Source: Bacteroidaceae bacterium
GTDB lineage: Bacteria > Bacteroidota > Bacteroidia > Bacteroidales > Bacteroidaceae
Direction of reading: 5' to 3'
Length of the DNA stretch: 64,000 bases
NCBI GenBank assembly: GCA_017631315.1
Contig: JAGBTN010000015.1
Span: 62,001-126,000 of the forward strand
Numbering within the stretch: the first letter of the stretch is position 1; the number at the start of each line of letters is the position of its first letter. Both the position numbers and the translations under genes were made by a program. This document shows, piece by piece, positions 9,175 through 19,403 of the stretch. The notes beneath the pieces are model-generated. The model was not told the DNA's origin and ran no database searches. It saw only the letters and a list, made by a program, of their open reading frames with translations.

Positions 9175-9182
9175 CAAAGGTA
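9175..9182 (-). promoter_or_regulatory. ddh promoter -7 box
   Basis: TACCTTTG on the minus strand, 42 bp upstream of the ddh start. Confidence 0.6.
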
Positions 9183-9219
9183 CGGCTTTTCGCACGAACC
9201 GACAACAAAAAGTCAACTT

Positions 9220-12200
9220 TTATCTGCCAGCCACAAACTTTTTGCCATTACGGATATACAGAGAACCGGGAGTCGTCTCCGAAACCACACGGCCCATCAA
9301 GTCGTAGGTTGCAACCGGTTCCCCAAAGCCGCCTTCCGTTTCTGCCTGAACAGTCTCGATGGCATCGATAAAATCGTCGTCCAAATCGCCCACAATGGTA
9401 CCATACTCCGCCCATTTCGAAGCCTTATATGTCTCTACCGCACTGGCATAAACATGGATGACAGGGTTGCTCGAGAACAGATAAGTACTAACATTTGGCG
9501 GAGTAAGTGCCTTGACGTAAGCATGCTTAACTGGCGAATTGTAGAAAATACCCTGAGCCATAGACCTGACAGCCTTGCCCACAATAACCGTCGTCAACTG
9601 GTCGCAATAAGCAAACGCATCGCCCGAAACACTGACCACCTTATCGGGGATTTCAATCATCTGAAGGCCAGAACGAGAAAAAGCATTAGAACCAATCTTC
9701 ACCAAACCCTGAGGCAACTGAATGGACGACAACTTCTTGAAGGTATGGAAAGCATAATCGCCCAAATTATTAGTGGAAGTATTATAGGAAGTGGTGCCCG
9801 AAGTATAGTACGGCGTACCGCCACCCGTAACAGTCGCCTGCGAAAGGTCTATCGACTGAAGATTGCCATCGGTAAGAAGCGAACGCAAATGCTTCACGTC
9901 AGTACCATTGATTTTACCACTGACAATAGCCTTGATGGCAAATTCCGTCAAGCCCTTGTTCAACCTTCCTGCAGTGTTATTCTCCACTCGCTCAATGCCA
10001 TTACCGCCCTTCGCAACCTCATGCAGCGAACCATCAGCATCGTAAGAATAGATTTTGAAGTCGCGTCCCACACTCGAGGGAATACAGAAGTTCTTAGCAT
10101 TGGCAGCATACTTGAGATTGTCGTCAGCGTCGAGCATCAAAAAGCCCAAGCCGCCCTTGCCCTCCATAGCATAAAGAGAGTCGGCATACATATAGACATA
10201 CTCCGACGGCGCACAAGCACCGGGCCAATAATCCGTGAACTGACCCAAATCGCCACACTGGCCCACAACCTCCGAACCACGACGCTTCTTGCCAGCCGTA
10301 GTAAGGAAACCATTGGTAAGCACATAGTCCGCACGGTCCTCCACAAAGAGAATCTCACGGTTCTTCACAGGATATTTGCTGATATTGTACTTCGTAGAAT
10401 TGATGTTGGACTTGGTCACGGTCATAGTATACGTACCATAGTCTTCAATCGTCTGGCGGTTCATCGGCTCGAAGAAACCCCAAACAGTAAAGAAGTCAGT
10501 AAGGTCTTCCTGCACAATCTCGCAAACCTTACGCACAAACTTCATGCCACTATTGTTGTTATTGCTGGCATTCCACAATGTCATGGGGTCCTTGCGCAAA
10601 GCTTTGAAGAGTTCCGGATAGAAAGAAGTATTCTTCTGTCCCAAATGATAATACAGATAGAGGTTCCAATACATGCGGAGCTTGCTGTCAACATTTCTTG
10701 TGTAGAAAGGCTCACGACGTGCAAACTCACCCATCACGGTAGAGAGTGGCGAGCCATTCGACGTAACAAGTCCGTCGAGATAACGCACATAGTTAGAGAA
10801 AAGGTTGTTGGAACTCTCGCCACAACCCTCAAGATTGATGGCTCTCTGGTTGTTGTGTCCACACTCATGGCCTGCACACCAGTCGTCCATCTCCGGGTTG
10901 GTAGCATCCAGACAGTTGCGGATACATGTCAAACTATTATACGCCGTACGATAAGTCGAAGAGTTGGCATAACCGGCATCGGTCTCCTCGCCCTCGATAG
11001 CAAAGTTAGGATTGTTGTAATACAAAGGATAGATGGCCTCGCCGCCCGTCAGGAACCAAGGCGCACCCGCCTTCTTGCCCGAAGCAACAGACTCGCACAT
11101 ACCCATCAACTCCTTCTGCCATACAGCCACACTGTCGAACCAAATAATACTCTTGTCAATACTTCTTGGGAAAACACTCTTATAGGAAGAGGTCTTCAAA
11201 TGATAGAGCGAATGGCCACCCCTAACGGTAAAGCGCGGCAAAGTGGCAGCCTTCAAGATTGCCTGATAGTCGGCATCGCTGTGACGAGACACATCATAAT
11301 AACCATTCACCTTACCGCCTGCAATATGAATCTTAATCTCGGGCCACTCACTAAGTGTCTTGGTCTGGGATTTCGTATCAGCAGTATATAGAACATAATA
11401 GATGGCATCCTTCGTTCCGTCTATGACATTAAGACCTTTTGTCAGTTTCTGTCCGGACTTTGCACTCGTGATAAGGTCGTTCTCAACACAGCCCGCAAAG
11501 TAAAGTGTTGCATCGGCAGGAACATCGCAATCAACGAAAACATAGATTTCGTCACCATCGTTCTGTGCATAAATACCAGTGGGATTGCCCATATAAGAGC
11601 CGCCGCTGCTCATCATCTTCTCGTTCCAATAGTTGGCATCACTGTATGCCTTGTAATTATGGATGCGGAAATCCTGTTCGTAAGCAGCCCAATCCTGGTT
11701 CTTTATCTTGATAGCAGTAGCTATCAGGAGTTCCGACATGCCGGCCTCAGTCAAGGTTGTCGTCAATTGTTCATCGCTCATTGCCTGGTATTCTGCCTTC
11801 AATTGCGTACAAGCAGCATCCTCAAAATAGTTGCCACAAAGAGCCTTCATGGCATCATAGGGGTCCGGCTCCATGGGATAGGTGTTTTCCAATCCGCCTC
11901 TGATTGTGCCATAATCCTTCCAACCTGAATCCTTGTAATCGGCCAAGGCGGTAGAATAGACAGTTATCGACGGATTTGAGGAGAACAGATATACTGGCGG
12001 AGCAGGAGGCGTAATAGGCTTAACATAGGCATATCTTACTGCAGAAGAGAAGAATACGCCTTGCCCTAAATGAGTTACCCTCTTGCCTACAATGACTTTT
12101 TGCAGTGAATTACAATAAGCAAAGGCGTCGCCTCCTATACGAGTCACGCTGTTCGGGATGTCAACCTGCTTTAGACCTGTTCGGGAGAAGGCATTGCTTA

Positions 12201-12573
12201 GGATTGACGACAGTGTGGAAGGCAGGACAATTGATTGCAGATTGGAGCACTCGGTGAACATCTTTTCACCGATAACATTGTCTTCCGTTTTGAAACTTTC
12301 AAAGTATGCTTCGCCGCCGGCCACAATCTTTACCCCCGACCAGTCGAGGCGTGTCACCGTTCCTGCCGTTACGAGTTCGCGAATAAACTTAATGTCTGTA
12401 CCGTTGATGACACCCGTCACCTTGAGTTCCGTATCGGTGGTAGTCAGGAGAGAGGAAAGGGTTCCTGCCTTTTCCACGTGAACCTCGGTCACAGCAAGGA
12501 GGTTAGTAGAGAAGATGCACACCAAGATTGCCAATAGCGATCTGAGCATTGTTACAAAGTAATTGTTCTTCAT
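9220..12573 (-). CDS. Secreted BspA-repeat protein with M60-type metallopeptidase motif (copy 1)
   Basis: 1117 residues. The signal peptide is at 1-27 (MKNNYFVTMLRSLLAILVCI, cleaved near LLA). A first block of BspA-type leucine-rich repeats covers about 100-225, including NLQSIVLPSTL and SLQKVIVGKRVTHL. A large central domain contains HECGH at 569-573 with Glu 582, the HExxH-x8-E zinc motif of M60 (enhancin-like) peptidases. A second repeat block lies at about 920-1060, and the end YDLMGRVVSETTPGSLYIRNGKK resembles Bacteroidetes sorting tails. M60 enzymes cut mucin-type glycoproteins, so mucin or host glycoprotein degradation at the cell surface is inferred. Adjacent to a paralogue at 12979. 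Confidence 0.85.
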   Translation of the reverse strand: MKNNYFVTMLRSLLAILVCIFSTNLLAVTEVHVEKAGTLSSLLTTTDTELKVTGVINGTDIKFIRELVTAGTVTRLDWSGVKIVAGGEAYFESFKTEDNVIGEKMFTECSNLQSIVLPSTLSSILSNAFSRTGLKQVDIPNSVTRIGGDAFAYCNSLQKVIVGKRVTHLGQGVFFSSAVRYAYVKPITPPAPPVYLFSSNPSITVYSTALADYKDSGWKDYGTIRGGLENTYPMEPDPYDAMKALCGNYFEDAACTQLKAEYQAMSDEQLTTTLTEAGMSELLIATAIKIKNQDWAAYEQDFRIHNYKAYSDANYWNEKMMSSGGSYMGNPTGIYAQNDGDEIYVFVDCDVPADATLYFAGCVENDLITSAKSGQKLTKGLNVIDGTKDAIYYVLYTADTKSQTKTLSEWPEIKIHIAGGKVNGYYDVSRHSDADYQAILKAATLPRFTVRGGHSLYHLKTSSYKSVFPRSIDKSIIWFDSVAVWQKELMGMCESVASGKKAGAPWFLTGGEAIYPLYYNNPNFAIEGEETDAGYANSSTYRTAYNSLTCIRNCLDATNPEMDDWCAGHECGHNNQRAINLEGCGESSNNLFSNYVRYLDGLVTSNGSPLSTVMGEFARREPFYTRNVDSKLRMYWNLYLYYHLGQKNTSFYPELFKALRKDPMTLWNASNNNNSGMKFVRKVCEIVQEDLTDFFTVWGFFEPMNRQTIEDYGTYTMTVTKSNINSTKYNISKYPVKNREILFVEDRADYVLTNGFLTTAGKKRRGSEVVGQCGDLGQFTDYWPGACAPSEYVYMYADSLYAMEGKGGLGFLMLDADDNLKYAANAKNFCIPSSVGRDFKIYSYDADGSLHEVAKGGNGIERVENNTAGRLNKGLTEFAIKAIVSGKINGTDVKHLRSLLTDGNLQSIDLSQATVTGGGTPYYTSGTTSYNTSTNNLGDYAFHTFKKLSSIQLPQGLVKIGSNAFSRSGLQMIEIPDKVVSVSGDAFAYCDQLTTVIVGKAVRSMAQGIFYNSPVKHAYVKALTPPNVSTYLFSSNPVIHVYASAVETYKASKWAEYGTIVGDLDDDFIDAIETVQAETEGGFGEPVATYDLMGRVVSETTPGSLYIRNGKKFVAGR

Positions 12574-12606
12574 TTTGATATTAGTTTACAGATGTTTATT
12601 TGGGCA

Positions 12607-12614
12607 CAAAATTA
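12607..12614 (-). promoter_or_regulatory. -7 box of M60 copy 1
   Basis: TAATTTTG on the minus strand, about 34 bp upstream of the start at 12573. Confidence 0.5.
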
Positions 12615-12717
12615 TCTTTTTCTATTGACATCTACAAGAAATAGATGTGAAAAGAACATAAAAAACAAGTGATTGCAAAGGCATTGCAGAGAAACGCCTA
12701 TGGGAAGCAGGGAAAAT

Positions 12718-12799
12718 AGGTTAACCTTTCTGCAAATAATGGTTAACCATTATGCCCCGAATGCTTAACCATTGTCGAGGACGTGGCAGTAGATGTTTT
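12718..12799. repeat. 22-bp phased palindrome array 3
   Basis: Units beginning TAGGTTAACC, ATGGTTAACC and ATGCTTAACC at 22-bp spacing are followed by TGGCAGTAGATGTTTT (12784-12799), the module also found after array 1. The remainder of the 12574-12978 gap contains only the terminator at 12909-12940. Confidence 0.8.
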
Positions 12800-12908
12800 A
12801 TAGCGGGGCACACGCCTCCGGAAGACGCTCTTTACCAATGCCATACATCAAGCATTCCCCTATTCGGATTTACCTTGCAGAAGGTCAAATGCTCGGCACA
12901 ATAAAAAA

Positions 12909-12940
12909 CGAACTGCGCCAGGCATTCTTGGCGCAGTTCG
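12909..12940 (-). terminator. Terminator of M60 copy 2
   Basis: CGAACTGCGCCA pairs with TGGCGCAGTTCG around an 8-nt loop. On the minus strand the stem is followed by TTTTTTAT. Confidence 0.9.
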
Positions 12941-12978
12941 TGTGAGTTACCGCAAAGATATATCGGCTTATCGATTTT

Positions 12979-15900
12979 TTACTTTACAATCTTCTTGCCG
13001 TCGCAGATGTACATATTGCCCGGCTGAGTCTTTGCTACCTTACGACCAAGAAGGTCATAAATCACCGGCTCGTGCTTTGTCTCTTCAACACTGCTAATCT
13101 CCTCAATACTATCGATTATATCATCAGTCAAATCGCCCACAATTGTACAATATTCAGCCCAAGTCGATGCCTGATAATCCTCAAGTGCGCTGGCATAAAC
13201 ATGGAGAGTTGGCTTATGGTCACCCGAGAACTGATAACCACTAATGGACGGAGGTGTGAGAGGCATAGCATATATATCCTTAACCTTAGTGCTGTAGAAC
13301 GCACCGCCCGACACCGTCTTCATTCCCTTGCCAAGGACTACGGTAGTCAGATTATCGCAATAAGAAAATGCATCGCTACCAATGCTTGTCACCTTGTCGG
13401 GCACCACAAGCTTATGAATTCCGGTTCTGGAGAACGCCCACGTACCTATCTTGGTAATAGTCTTTGGCAACTTTATGTCAACAAGATTCAAAAAGCCCTC
13501 GAAAGCATAATCGCCCATAACATCCTTAGAAGTCTTGTATGTCTTGTAATAAGAGTACGACGTATTGGCGACAATCTGCGCATTCTCGAGGTCGAGAACC
13601 TGAAGGTTTCCTTCCGTAAGAAGCTTACGCATATACTTGATGTCCTTACCATGTATTCTGCCTTTAACAATCAACTTAATGACATTCGCATCCTCAAGCG
13701 TCGCCTCAAGCTTGCCTGCCATGGAAAGTTCTACACTCTGCGTACCACTACCGGCATAAGGAACCTCATGGAGAGAACCATCAGCATCCAAAGAATAGAT
13801 AGTGAAGTCGCGTTCCACATTCGTAGGAATGAAGAAATTTTTAGCATTGGCCGCATACTTAATGTCACCCTCGCCATCGAGCATCAAGAAGCCAAGACCA
13901 CCCTTACCCTCAAGAGCATAGAGAGAATCCGAGCGCAAATAAGTGTAAGAGGAAGGCTCGCAAGCCCCGGGAAGATAATCAGTATACTGTCCAACGTCGC
14001 CGCACATGCCAACTTGCTCCTCGCTTCTGTACTTACGATGCTGACCTGCCGTTGTCACAAAACCTGTGGTGGGAACATAATCCACACGGTCCTCAATGAA
14101 GATAATCTCACGATTCTTCACCGGATACTGAGCAATAACAGCCTTCGTGTTATCAATATCCTCCTGCCTTGTCGTTACATAATGGTCGCCATAGGCTTCA
14201 AGGTAACGTTTATTGGTAGGCTCAAAGAAACCATAAACGGTAAAGAAGTCGGTAAGATCCTCTTGAGCAACCTCACAAACCTTACGCACAAACTTCAACA
14301 AAGAATTGTTAGAGTTTGATTCATATATGGACAAAGGATCGTTACGCAAAGCCTTGAAGAGCTCAGGATAAAAGGATGTATTCTTCTGCGCCTGGTGATA
14401 ATAGAGGTACAAGGAGTAGTACATTCTGAGAGTTGCCTTGTCCGGACCTCGCCAAGAGAATGGCACTCGATTTGCAAACTCCTGCATAGTAACGCTCAAA
14501 GGTCGGCCGGTAGATGCTCTATGGCCTACGAAGAAACGGTTTACATTAGCAAACAAGTCGTTACTTCCCTCTTCTGTTCCTTCCAACTTGATAGCCCTTT
14601 GGTGTTGATGACCCAGCTCGTGCGAGGTGCCGCCCTCGTCATAATCTGAAATATAAGGGTTCAGACAATACTTGGAAGCACCAAGAGAATAGTGAGTTCC
14701 ATAGCGGTTGGCATGTGCATAAACGCCTTCAGAATCGTTGTCTATGTATGCCGGATTATTGAAATAGCCGGGGAAATATGCCTCACCTCCTGTTAGGTAC
14801 CAGGGGGCTCCAGCCTTTTCTCCGTTGGCAACACTCTCGCTGACACCGGACAAATCGTTCTCCCATACATAAAGACTGTCCATGCATTCGCTTGCTTTAT
14901 GTATTTTGCTGGGGAATGTTTCTCTTAGGAGAGAGGTTTTAAGGTTCTGGACCGAGTATGTTCCTTTAATGACAAATGTCTCGTAAGTGGCTGCTGCAAG
15001 CAGTTTCTTGTAGTCGGCATCGGTGTGACGAGATGCATCGAAATAGCCATCAAGGGTGCCGCCTTCGATGTGAATCTTTAACTCCGGCCACTCTTCTACC
15101 CTTTTGGTCATGCTCTTTGTGTCTGCCGTATACAGGATATAGAAGTACTTTCCGGCTTCACCTTCTACAACATTGAGTCCCTTCTGGAGTTTCTGCCCTG
15201 CCTTACCGGTATTGAACATCTTGTTGACACCAAGGCAAGCCATGTACAAAGTGGCATCCTCGGGGATGTCATCGCCCACGAAAACGTAGAGTGGTTCTGC
15301 ATCGTTCTTGGTATAGATGCCGGTGGGGTTGCCCATATATGAGCCAGTTTCTATAAACAACTTCTCGATCCAATAGTTGGCATCGCTGTATGCTTTGTAG
15401 TTATGGATGCGGAATTCTTGTTCATATTCTGCCCATGTCTGGTTCTTCACCTTGAGGGCGATGTCTATTATACCGGTTGGCATTCCTGCCTCTGCCATGG
15501 ATTGTGAGAGTTGTTCGTCGGTCATGGCTTGATATTCGGCCTTGAGTTGGGTGCATGCTGCATCTTCGAAGAATGTGCTGCACAGTTCCTTTGCGACGTC
15601 GTTCTCGTCCTGTTCTTGGGGGTAATATGTGGCGAGTGTGCCATATATAATACCATAGTATTCCTTCCAGCCCGATGTTTTGTAGTCGGCCAATGCCTCC
15701 TTGTAAACATATATTGTAGGCTTTGAGTTGAACAGATAGCTTGATATGCTGGGAGGTGTCAAGGGTTTCACGTATGCCTTCTTGAGTGAGCTTGAACCAT
15801 AGAACGCACCTTTGCTTATGGACTTTACTCTTTTACCAATAACGACTTGTGCCAGAGAATTACAGTAGGCAAAGGCATCTTCGCCGAGGCTATACACGCT

Positions 15901-16323
15901 GTTGGGGATGTCTACCTTCTTGATTCCCGTTTTGGCAAAGGCATTCTTCTTGATACTGGTAATGGTGGATGGCAGCACAATGGTCTGGAGTTTGGAGAGG
16001 CCATAGAACATTTCCTCGCCGATGGCATTGTCCTCCGTAGTGAAAGAGCCTGTGTAAGCCTCACCACCGGCCACGATGCGCACAGCATCAAGGTCGAGAC
16101 CTATCACCGTTCCGGCTGAAATAAGTTCGCGAATGAACTTGATGTCTGTACCATTAATGCTACCGGACAACTTAAGTTGCTTGTCGGTAGAAGTCAGCAG
16201 AGAAGACAGCGTACCGGCCTTTTCCACATGGACCTCCGTCACCGCCATAACATCTGCCGGACAGAAACACATACAGATTGCCACCAGCAACCCGTATAGA
16301 CTTGCATAAAAATTCTTAGTCAT
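12979..16323 (-). CDS. Secreted BspA-repeat protein with M60-type metallopeptidase motif (copy 2)
   Basis: 1114 residues from the ATG at 16323 (MTKNFYASLYGLLVAICMCF, signal peptide to about residue 27). Architecture matches the 9220 gene throughout: N-terminal BspA repeats, a central domain with HELGH near residue 567 followed after eight residues by Glu (HQHQRAIKLEG), C-terminal repeats, and an end YDLLGRKVAKTQPGNMYICDGKK. The frame is open upstream to 16443, but a TATATTTG box at 16352-16359 puts the transcript start inside that extension. The pair clearly arose by tandem duplication. Each copy has its own promoter, and copy 2 ends at the terminator at 12909-12940, so they look like separate units. 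Confidence 0.85.
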   Translation of the reverse strand: MTKNFYASLYGLLVAICMCFCPADVMAVTEVHVEKAGTLSSLLTSTDKQLKLSGSINGTDIKFIRELISAGTVIGLDLDAVRIVAGGEAYTGSFTTEDNAIGEEMFYGLSKLQTIVLPSTITSIKKNAFAKTGIKKVDIPNSVYSLGEDAFAYCNSLAQVVIGKRVKSISKGAFYGSSSLKKAYVKPLTPPSISSYLFNSKPTIYVYKEALADYKTSGWKEYYGIIYGTLATYYPQEQDENDVAKELCSTFFEDAACTQLKAEYQAMTDEQLSQSMAEAGMPTGIIDIALKVKNQTWAEYEQEFRIHNYKAYSDANYWIEKLFIETGSYMGNPTGIYTKNDAEPLYVFVGDDIPEDATLYMACLGVNKMFNTGKAGQKLQKGLNVVEGEAGKYFYILYTADTKSMTKRVEEWPELKIHIEGGTLDGYFDASRHTDADYKKLLAAATYETFVIKGTYSVQNLKTSLLRETFPSKIHKASECMDSLYVWENDLSGVSESVANGEKAGAPWYLTGGEAYFPGYFNNPAYIDNDSEGVYAHANRYGTHYSLGASKYCLNPYISDYDEGGTSHELGHQHQRAIKLEGTEEGSNDLFANVNRFFVGHRASTGRPLSVTMQEFANRVPFSWRGPDKATLRMYYSLYLYYHQAQKNTSFYPELFKALRNDPLSIYESNSNNSLLKFVRKVCEVAQEDLTDFFTVYGFFEPTNKRYLEAYGDHYVTTRQEDIDNTKAVIAQYPVKNREIIFIEDRVDYVPTTGFVTTAGQHRKYRSEEQVGMCGDVGQYTDYLPGACEPSSYTYLRSDSLYALEGKGGLGFLMLDGEGDIKYAANAKNFFIPTNVERDFTIYSLDADGSLHEVPYAGSGTQSVELSMAGKLEATLEDANVIKLIVKGRIHGKDIKYMRKLLTEGNLQVLDLENAQIVANTSYSYYKTYKTSKDVMGDYAFEGFLNLVDIKLPKTITKIGTWAFSRTGIHKLVVPDKVTSIGSDAFSYCDNLTTVVLGKGMKTVSGGAFYSTKVKDIYAMPLTPPSISGYQFSGDHKPTLHVYASALEDYQASTWAEYCTIVGDLTDDIIDSIEEISSVEETKHEPVIYDLLGRKVAKTQPGNMYICDGKKIVK

Positions 16324-16351
16324 ATAGTTGTTAGTTTTCGTATATTTGCTG

Positions 16352-16359
16352 CAAATATA
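16352..16359 (-). promoter_or_regulatory. -7 box of M60 copy 2
   Basis: TATATTTG on the minus strand, 29 bp upstream of the preferred start at 16323. Confidence 0.55.
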
Positions 16360-16442
16360 CTCCTTTTCCCGAAAATATGCAAGCGAACAAACAGAAAACA
16401 AAAGGAAGGAGACAAAAGTGGAACACAAGAGTGGCAAAAACA

Positions 16443-16520
16443 AGGTACACCTAATCGGGCAGAAAGGTTAACCATTATGTCCCGAAAGGTTAAGCATTAT
16501 TGCCGGAAAGGTTAACCTAT
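16443..16520. repeat. 22-bp phased palindrome array 4
   Basis: Four units beginning AAGGTACACC, AAGGTTAACC, AAGGTTAAGC and AAGGTTAACC are spaced exactly 22 bp apart in the gap between era and M60 copy 2. The first unit shows the palindrome variant GGTACACC. Confidence 0.85.
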
Positions 16521-16636
16521 TTTTACAACAACGCAAGCGATGTTCCCAAAAACAAAACGCCACAACGACAAGCGCCTCGCAATCAGCGAGATAACAGAAC
16601 CCTAAAAATCAGCCGGGAAACAACCTCCGGACAATC

Positions 16637-17518
16637 CTAATCCAGACTGTAACCGTAGGATTTCATGGCGCGAGAACTCTGACGCCAATCCTTGTCGACC
16701 TTCACAAACACTTCGAGGAAAATACTCTTGCCGAAGAACTTCTCCAGACTCTTACGCGCCTCCGTAGAAACACGCTTCAGAGCAACACCCTGATGGCCAA
16801 TGATAATACCCTTCTGCGAGTCGCGCTCCACAAAAATAACAGCACCGATGCGGATGTTGCGCTCCGACTCCTTGAACTGCTCCACAACAACCTCCACCGA
16901 ATAAGGTATCTCCTTGTCGTAGTACAACAGAATCTTCTCACGGATAATCTCCGTAACAAAGAATCGGGCAGGCTTGTCCGTCCACTGGTCCTTGTCAAAG
17001 TATGCAGGCGACTCGGGCAAAAGTTCCTGAATACGCTTCAACAGATTGTCCACATTGAAACGGTGCAAAGCACTGATAGGAACAATCTCCGCCTCAGGCA
17101 AAGCCTCATGCCAAAGCTCCACCTTCTCGGTCAAAGCCTTCTGGTCGCTAAGATCTATCTTATTGATAAGTACAAGGATAGGAGCACTCTGGCGGCGCAC
17201 CTTATCCAAAAAATCACTATTCTTGTCGGGAGTCTCCACCATGTCGGTGACATAGAGCAACACGTCAGCATCCTGCAAAGCACTCTCGCTGAACTGCAAC
17301 ATCTGCTCCTGCAACTTATAATTGGGCTTCAACACACCAGGCGTATCACTGAAACAAATCTGCATCTCCGGCGTATTGAGAATACCCATGATGCGGTGAC
17401 GAGTAGTCTGAGCCTTAAAAGTGGCAATGGAAATACGCTCACCCACCAAAAGATTCATCAGCGTCGACTTACCAACATTCGGGTTGCCGACAATGTTCAC
17501 AAAGCCCGACTTATGCAT
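16637..17518 (-). CDS. era: GTPase Era
   Basis: 293 residues from the ATG at 17518 ([19 protein letters not shown]). Era is an essential GTPase that binds the 3' end of 16S rRNA and assists 30S assembly. The G1 motif GNPNVGKS, G3 DTPG (in [12 protein letters not shown]) and G4 NKID (in [12 protein letters not shown]) are visible. The C-terminal KH domain follows, with its [14 protein letters not shown] loop. The start overlaps the end of fabH by 8 bp. A start at 17545 is in frame but would overlap fabH further. Last gene of the yceD-rpmF-fabH-era series. Confidence 0.96.
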   Translation of the reverse strand: MHKSGFVNIVGNPNVGKSTLMNLLVGERISIATFKAQTTRHRIMGILNTPEMQICFSDTPGVLKPNYKLQEQMLQFSESALQDADVLLYVTDMVETPDKNSDFLDKVRRQSAPILVLINKIDLSDQKALTEKVELWHEALPEAEIVPISALHRFNVDNLLKRIQELLPESPAYFDKDQWTDKPARFFVTEIIREKILLYYDKEIPYSVEVVVEQFKESERNIRIGAVIFVERDSQKGIIIGHQGVALKRVSTEARKSLEKFFGKSIFLEVFVKVDKDWRQSSRAMKSYGYSLD

Positions 17519-18596
17519 CACGACGGAGTTTGTACCACTCTTCACGAGTCATCAATCCCTCCTTGTAGAACTCAGCAGGCTCTTTAGCCGCCTCCTTCGC
17601 ACCATCGTAGCCCCAAACCATGTAGCTCGCACCCCATGTAAATCCGGCTCCGAAAGCAGTAAAGACAAGCTTGTCGCCCTTCTTCAGCTTCGGCTCATAC
17701 TCCCAAAGGCACAAAGGCAACGTACCGCCACTGGTGTTCGCCATGTGGTCAATGTTAATCATCACATGGTCCTCGTCAATGCCAATACGCTGTGCCACAG
17801 ACACCTCGATGTTGATATTTGCCTGATGAGGCACAACCCAATCGATATTGTCCTTGTTCAAACCATTACGCTTCGTAATAGTCTTAACCGCAGAAGCCAT
17901 GTCGAGAACAGCATGCTTGTAAACAGCACGACCCTCCTGATAAACGAAATGCTCGCGGGCATCCACAGTCTCATGGCTTGGCATCTTGGCCGAACCACCA
18001 GCCGCCATGTGCAGATTCTGGAAACCCTGACCGTCAACACGATAATAACCATCAAGGAGTCCCACCTCTTCCGTCGTCGCCTCCATCATAACACAAGCAG
18101 CACCATCGCCGAAGATGGGGCAGGAATTGCGGTCCTCATAATTAGTCATGGAACTCATATGGTCGCCACCACAAACAATAATGCGTTTGTATCGACCCGA
18201 ACGGATAAAGCTCGCACCCGTTTCCATCGCATAAAGAAAACCGGCACAGGCAGCCTCCATATCAAAGCCGAAAGCAGCCGGCAGCCCACATTGGCCAATG
18301 ACAAGCGATGCCGTAGATGGGAAATGATAGTCAGGTGTAGTGGTAGCACAAATCACAAGCTCCACCGATTCGGGCGCAACCTGCGTCTTTCTGAGCAACT
18401 GACTTACTGCACGCGACATCATATAAGATGTTCCGCTGCCCTGTTCGGGCTTAAGGATGTGGCGCGTCTTAACGCCAATGCGCTCCATTATCCATTCGTC
18501 GCTGGTATCAACAATCTGCGACATCTCTTCATTGTCCAGGATATAATCGGGCACATATCCTCCCACACCGGTTATGACAGCATTAATCTTCTCCAT
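17511..18596 (-). CDS. fabH: 3-oxoacyl-[ACP] synthase III
   Basis: 361 residues. FabH starts fatty-acid synthesis by condensing acyl-CoA with malonyl-ACP. The catalytic triad is visible: Cys117 in [10 protein letters not shown], His257 in VVPHQANI and Asn287 in HMANTSGG. The protein is about 40 residues longer than the E. coli enzyme, with a small insertion before His257 and a C-terminal extension ending [10 protein letters not shown]. It is downstream of rpmF (the order plsX-less yceD-rpmF-fabH is common in this group) and overlaps era. Confidence 0.95.
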   Translation of the reverse strand: MEKINAVITGVGGYVPDYILDNEEMSQIVDTSDEWIMERIGVKTRHILKPEQGSGTSYMMSRAVSQLLRKTQVAPESVELVICATTTPDYHFPSTASLVIGQCGLPAAFGFDMEAACAGFLYAMETGASFIRSGRYKRIIVCGGDHMSSMTNYEDRNSCPIFGDGAACVMMEATTEEVGLLDGYYRVDGQGFQNLHMAAGGSAKMPSHETVDAREHFVYQEGRAVYKHAVLDMASAVKTITKRNGLNKDNIDWVVPHQANINIEVSVAQRIGIDEDHVMINIDHMANTSGGTLPLCLWEYEPKLKKGDKLVFTAFGAGFTWGASYMVWGYDGAKEAAKEPAEFYKEGLMTREEWYKLRRDA

Positions 18597-18611
18597 CTTA
18601 GGTCTATTTAT

Positions 18612-18650
18612 GATTAGAGATTAAGGAACGCCGCTCCTTAATCTCTAATC
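18612..18650. terminator. Long hairpin between rpmF and fabH
   Basis: GATTAGAGATTAAGGA (18612-18627) pairs perfectly with TCCTTAATCTCTAATC (18635-18650). The T-run (TCTTTTTG) follows on the plus strand only. For the minus-strand genes it is more likely an attenuating or RNA-processing structure than a full stop. Confidence 0.6.
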
Positions 18651-18661
18651 TCTTTTTGTTT

Positions 18662-18841
18662 TTAAGCTTCTTTTTCAATTGCAACCTTGCCGCGATAGTA
18701 TCCGCAAGCAGGGCATACAGTGTGGTAAATGTGGAACTCGCCGCAGTTAGGGCAAACTGCCAATGCAGGAGCTACAGCTTTGTCGTGAGTTCTTCTTTTG
18801 AGAGTCCTGGTCTTGGACTGTCTTCTTTTTGGATGTGCCAT
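18662..18841 (-). CDS. rpmF: 50S ribosomal protein L32
   Basis: 59 residues, beginning MAHPKRRQSKTRTLKRRTHD and containing the zinc-ribbon pairs CPNC (30-33) and CPAC (43-46). L32 is a small large-subunit protein near the peptidyl-transferase region. The four-cysteine form binds zinc; no zinc-free paralogue is in the window. It lies 12 bp after yceD, the usual partner. The hairpin at 18612-18650 separates it from fabH and may set different expression levels for the ribosomal and lipid genes. Confidence 0.97.
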   Translation of the reverse strand: MAHPKRRQSKTRTLKRRTHDKAVAPALAVCPNCGEFHIYHTVCPACGYYRGKVAIEKEA

Positions 18842-18853
18842 AATATTTACTAT

Positions 18854-19339
18854 TTATTGTTTACTGTTTATCAATTTCTTTAATTCTGCCCATCGCGGAT
18901 CTACTCTCTCCTCCTCTGAGGACTCGGAAAGGGCTTCGCAATCGGGGTGAACGTGACGCAAAGGAATCTGAAGAGCTGCAAACTCGTAGATATTCCAAGC
19001 CACGTTGATGACGCCTTCCCTCTCGGGAATGACCACCACATCACCGTCGTCGACGAAGTCTTCGCCCATCACAACACGCAATGTGCAAAAGGCATCGATA
19101 GGTTGGTTCATGCTTTCAAGGCAACGGTCGCACGTCACTTCCACCTCGCCCTGCAACTGAAATTCCAGTTCATAAGCGCCAGATGTACGTTTCACCCGCA
19201 ATGCAACATCGAGCAAACCCTGCTTGATTTCCGAACCCTGAACGGCGGAGAAGAAGTCGTTATCTGCCTGCCAACGATACGACACAGTATCGGTTGCCAT
19301 GCCTTTCAAATCGACTTTATATCCATCCAGTTTTCCCAT
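18854..19339 (-). CDS. YceD/DUF177 family protein
   Basis: 161 residues. DUF177 (YceD) proteins are encoded next to rpmF across bacteria and are implicated in 23S rRNA accumulation. The hallmark is a conserved Cys-Asp-Arg-Cys, seen here as VTCDRCLESMNQPIDAFCTLRVV near residue 90. The acidic C-terminal part contains DPRWAELKKL, also typical. A TAATTTTG box at 19347-19354 sits only 8 bp upstream of the ATG, so either the mRNA is nearly leaderless or transcription starts further upstream. Confidence 0.93.
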   Translation of the reverse strand: MGKLDGYKVDLKGMATDTVSYRWQADNDFFSAVQGSEIKQGLLDVALRVKRTSGAYELEFQLQGEVEVTCDRCLESMNQPIDAFCTLRVVMGEDFVDDGDVVVIPEREGVINVAWNIYEFAALQIPLRHVHPDCEALSESSEEERVDPRWAELKKLINSKQ

Positions 19340-19403
19340 CGGGCTGCAAAATTACAAAAAAAATCAATTACTTGTGCAATATTTTGCCCGAAAAAATGCC
19401 ATA

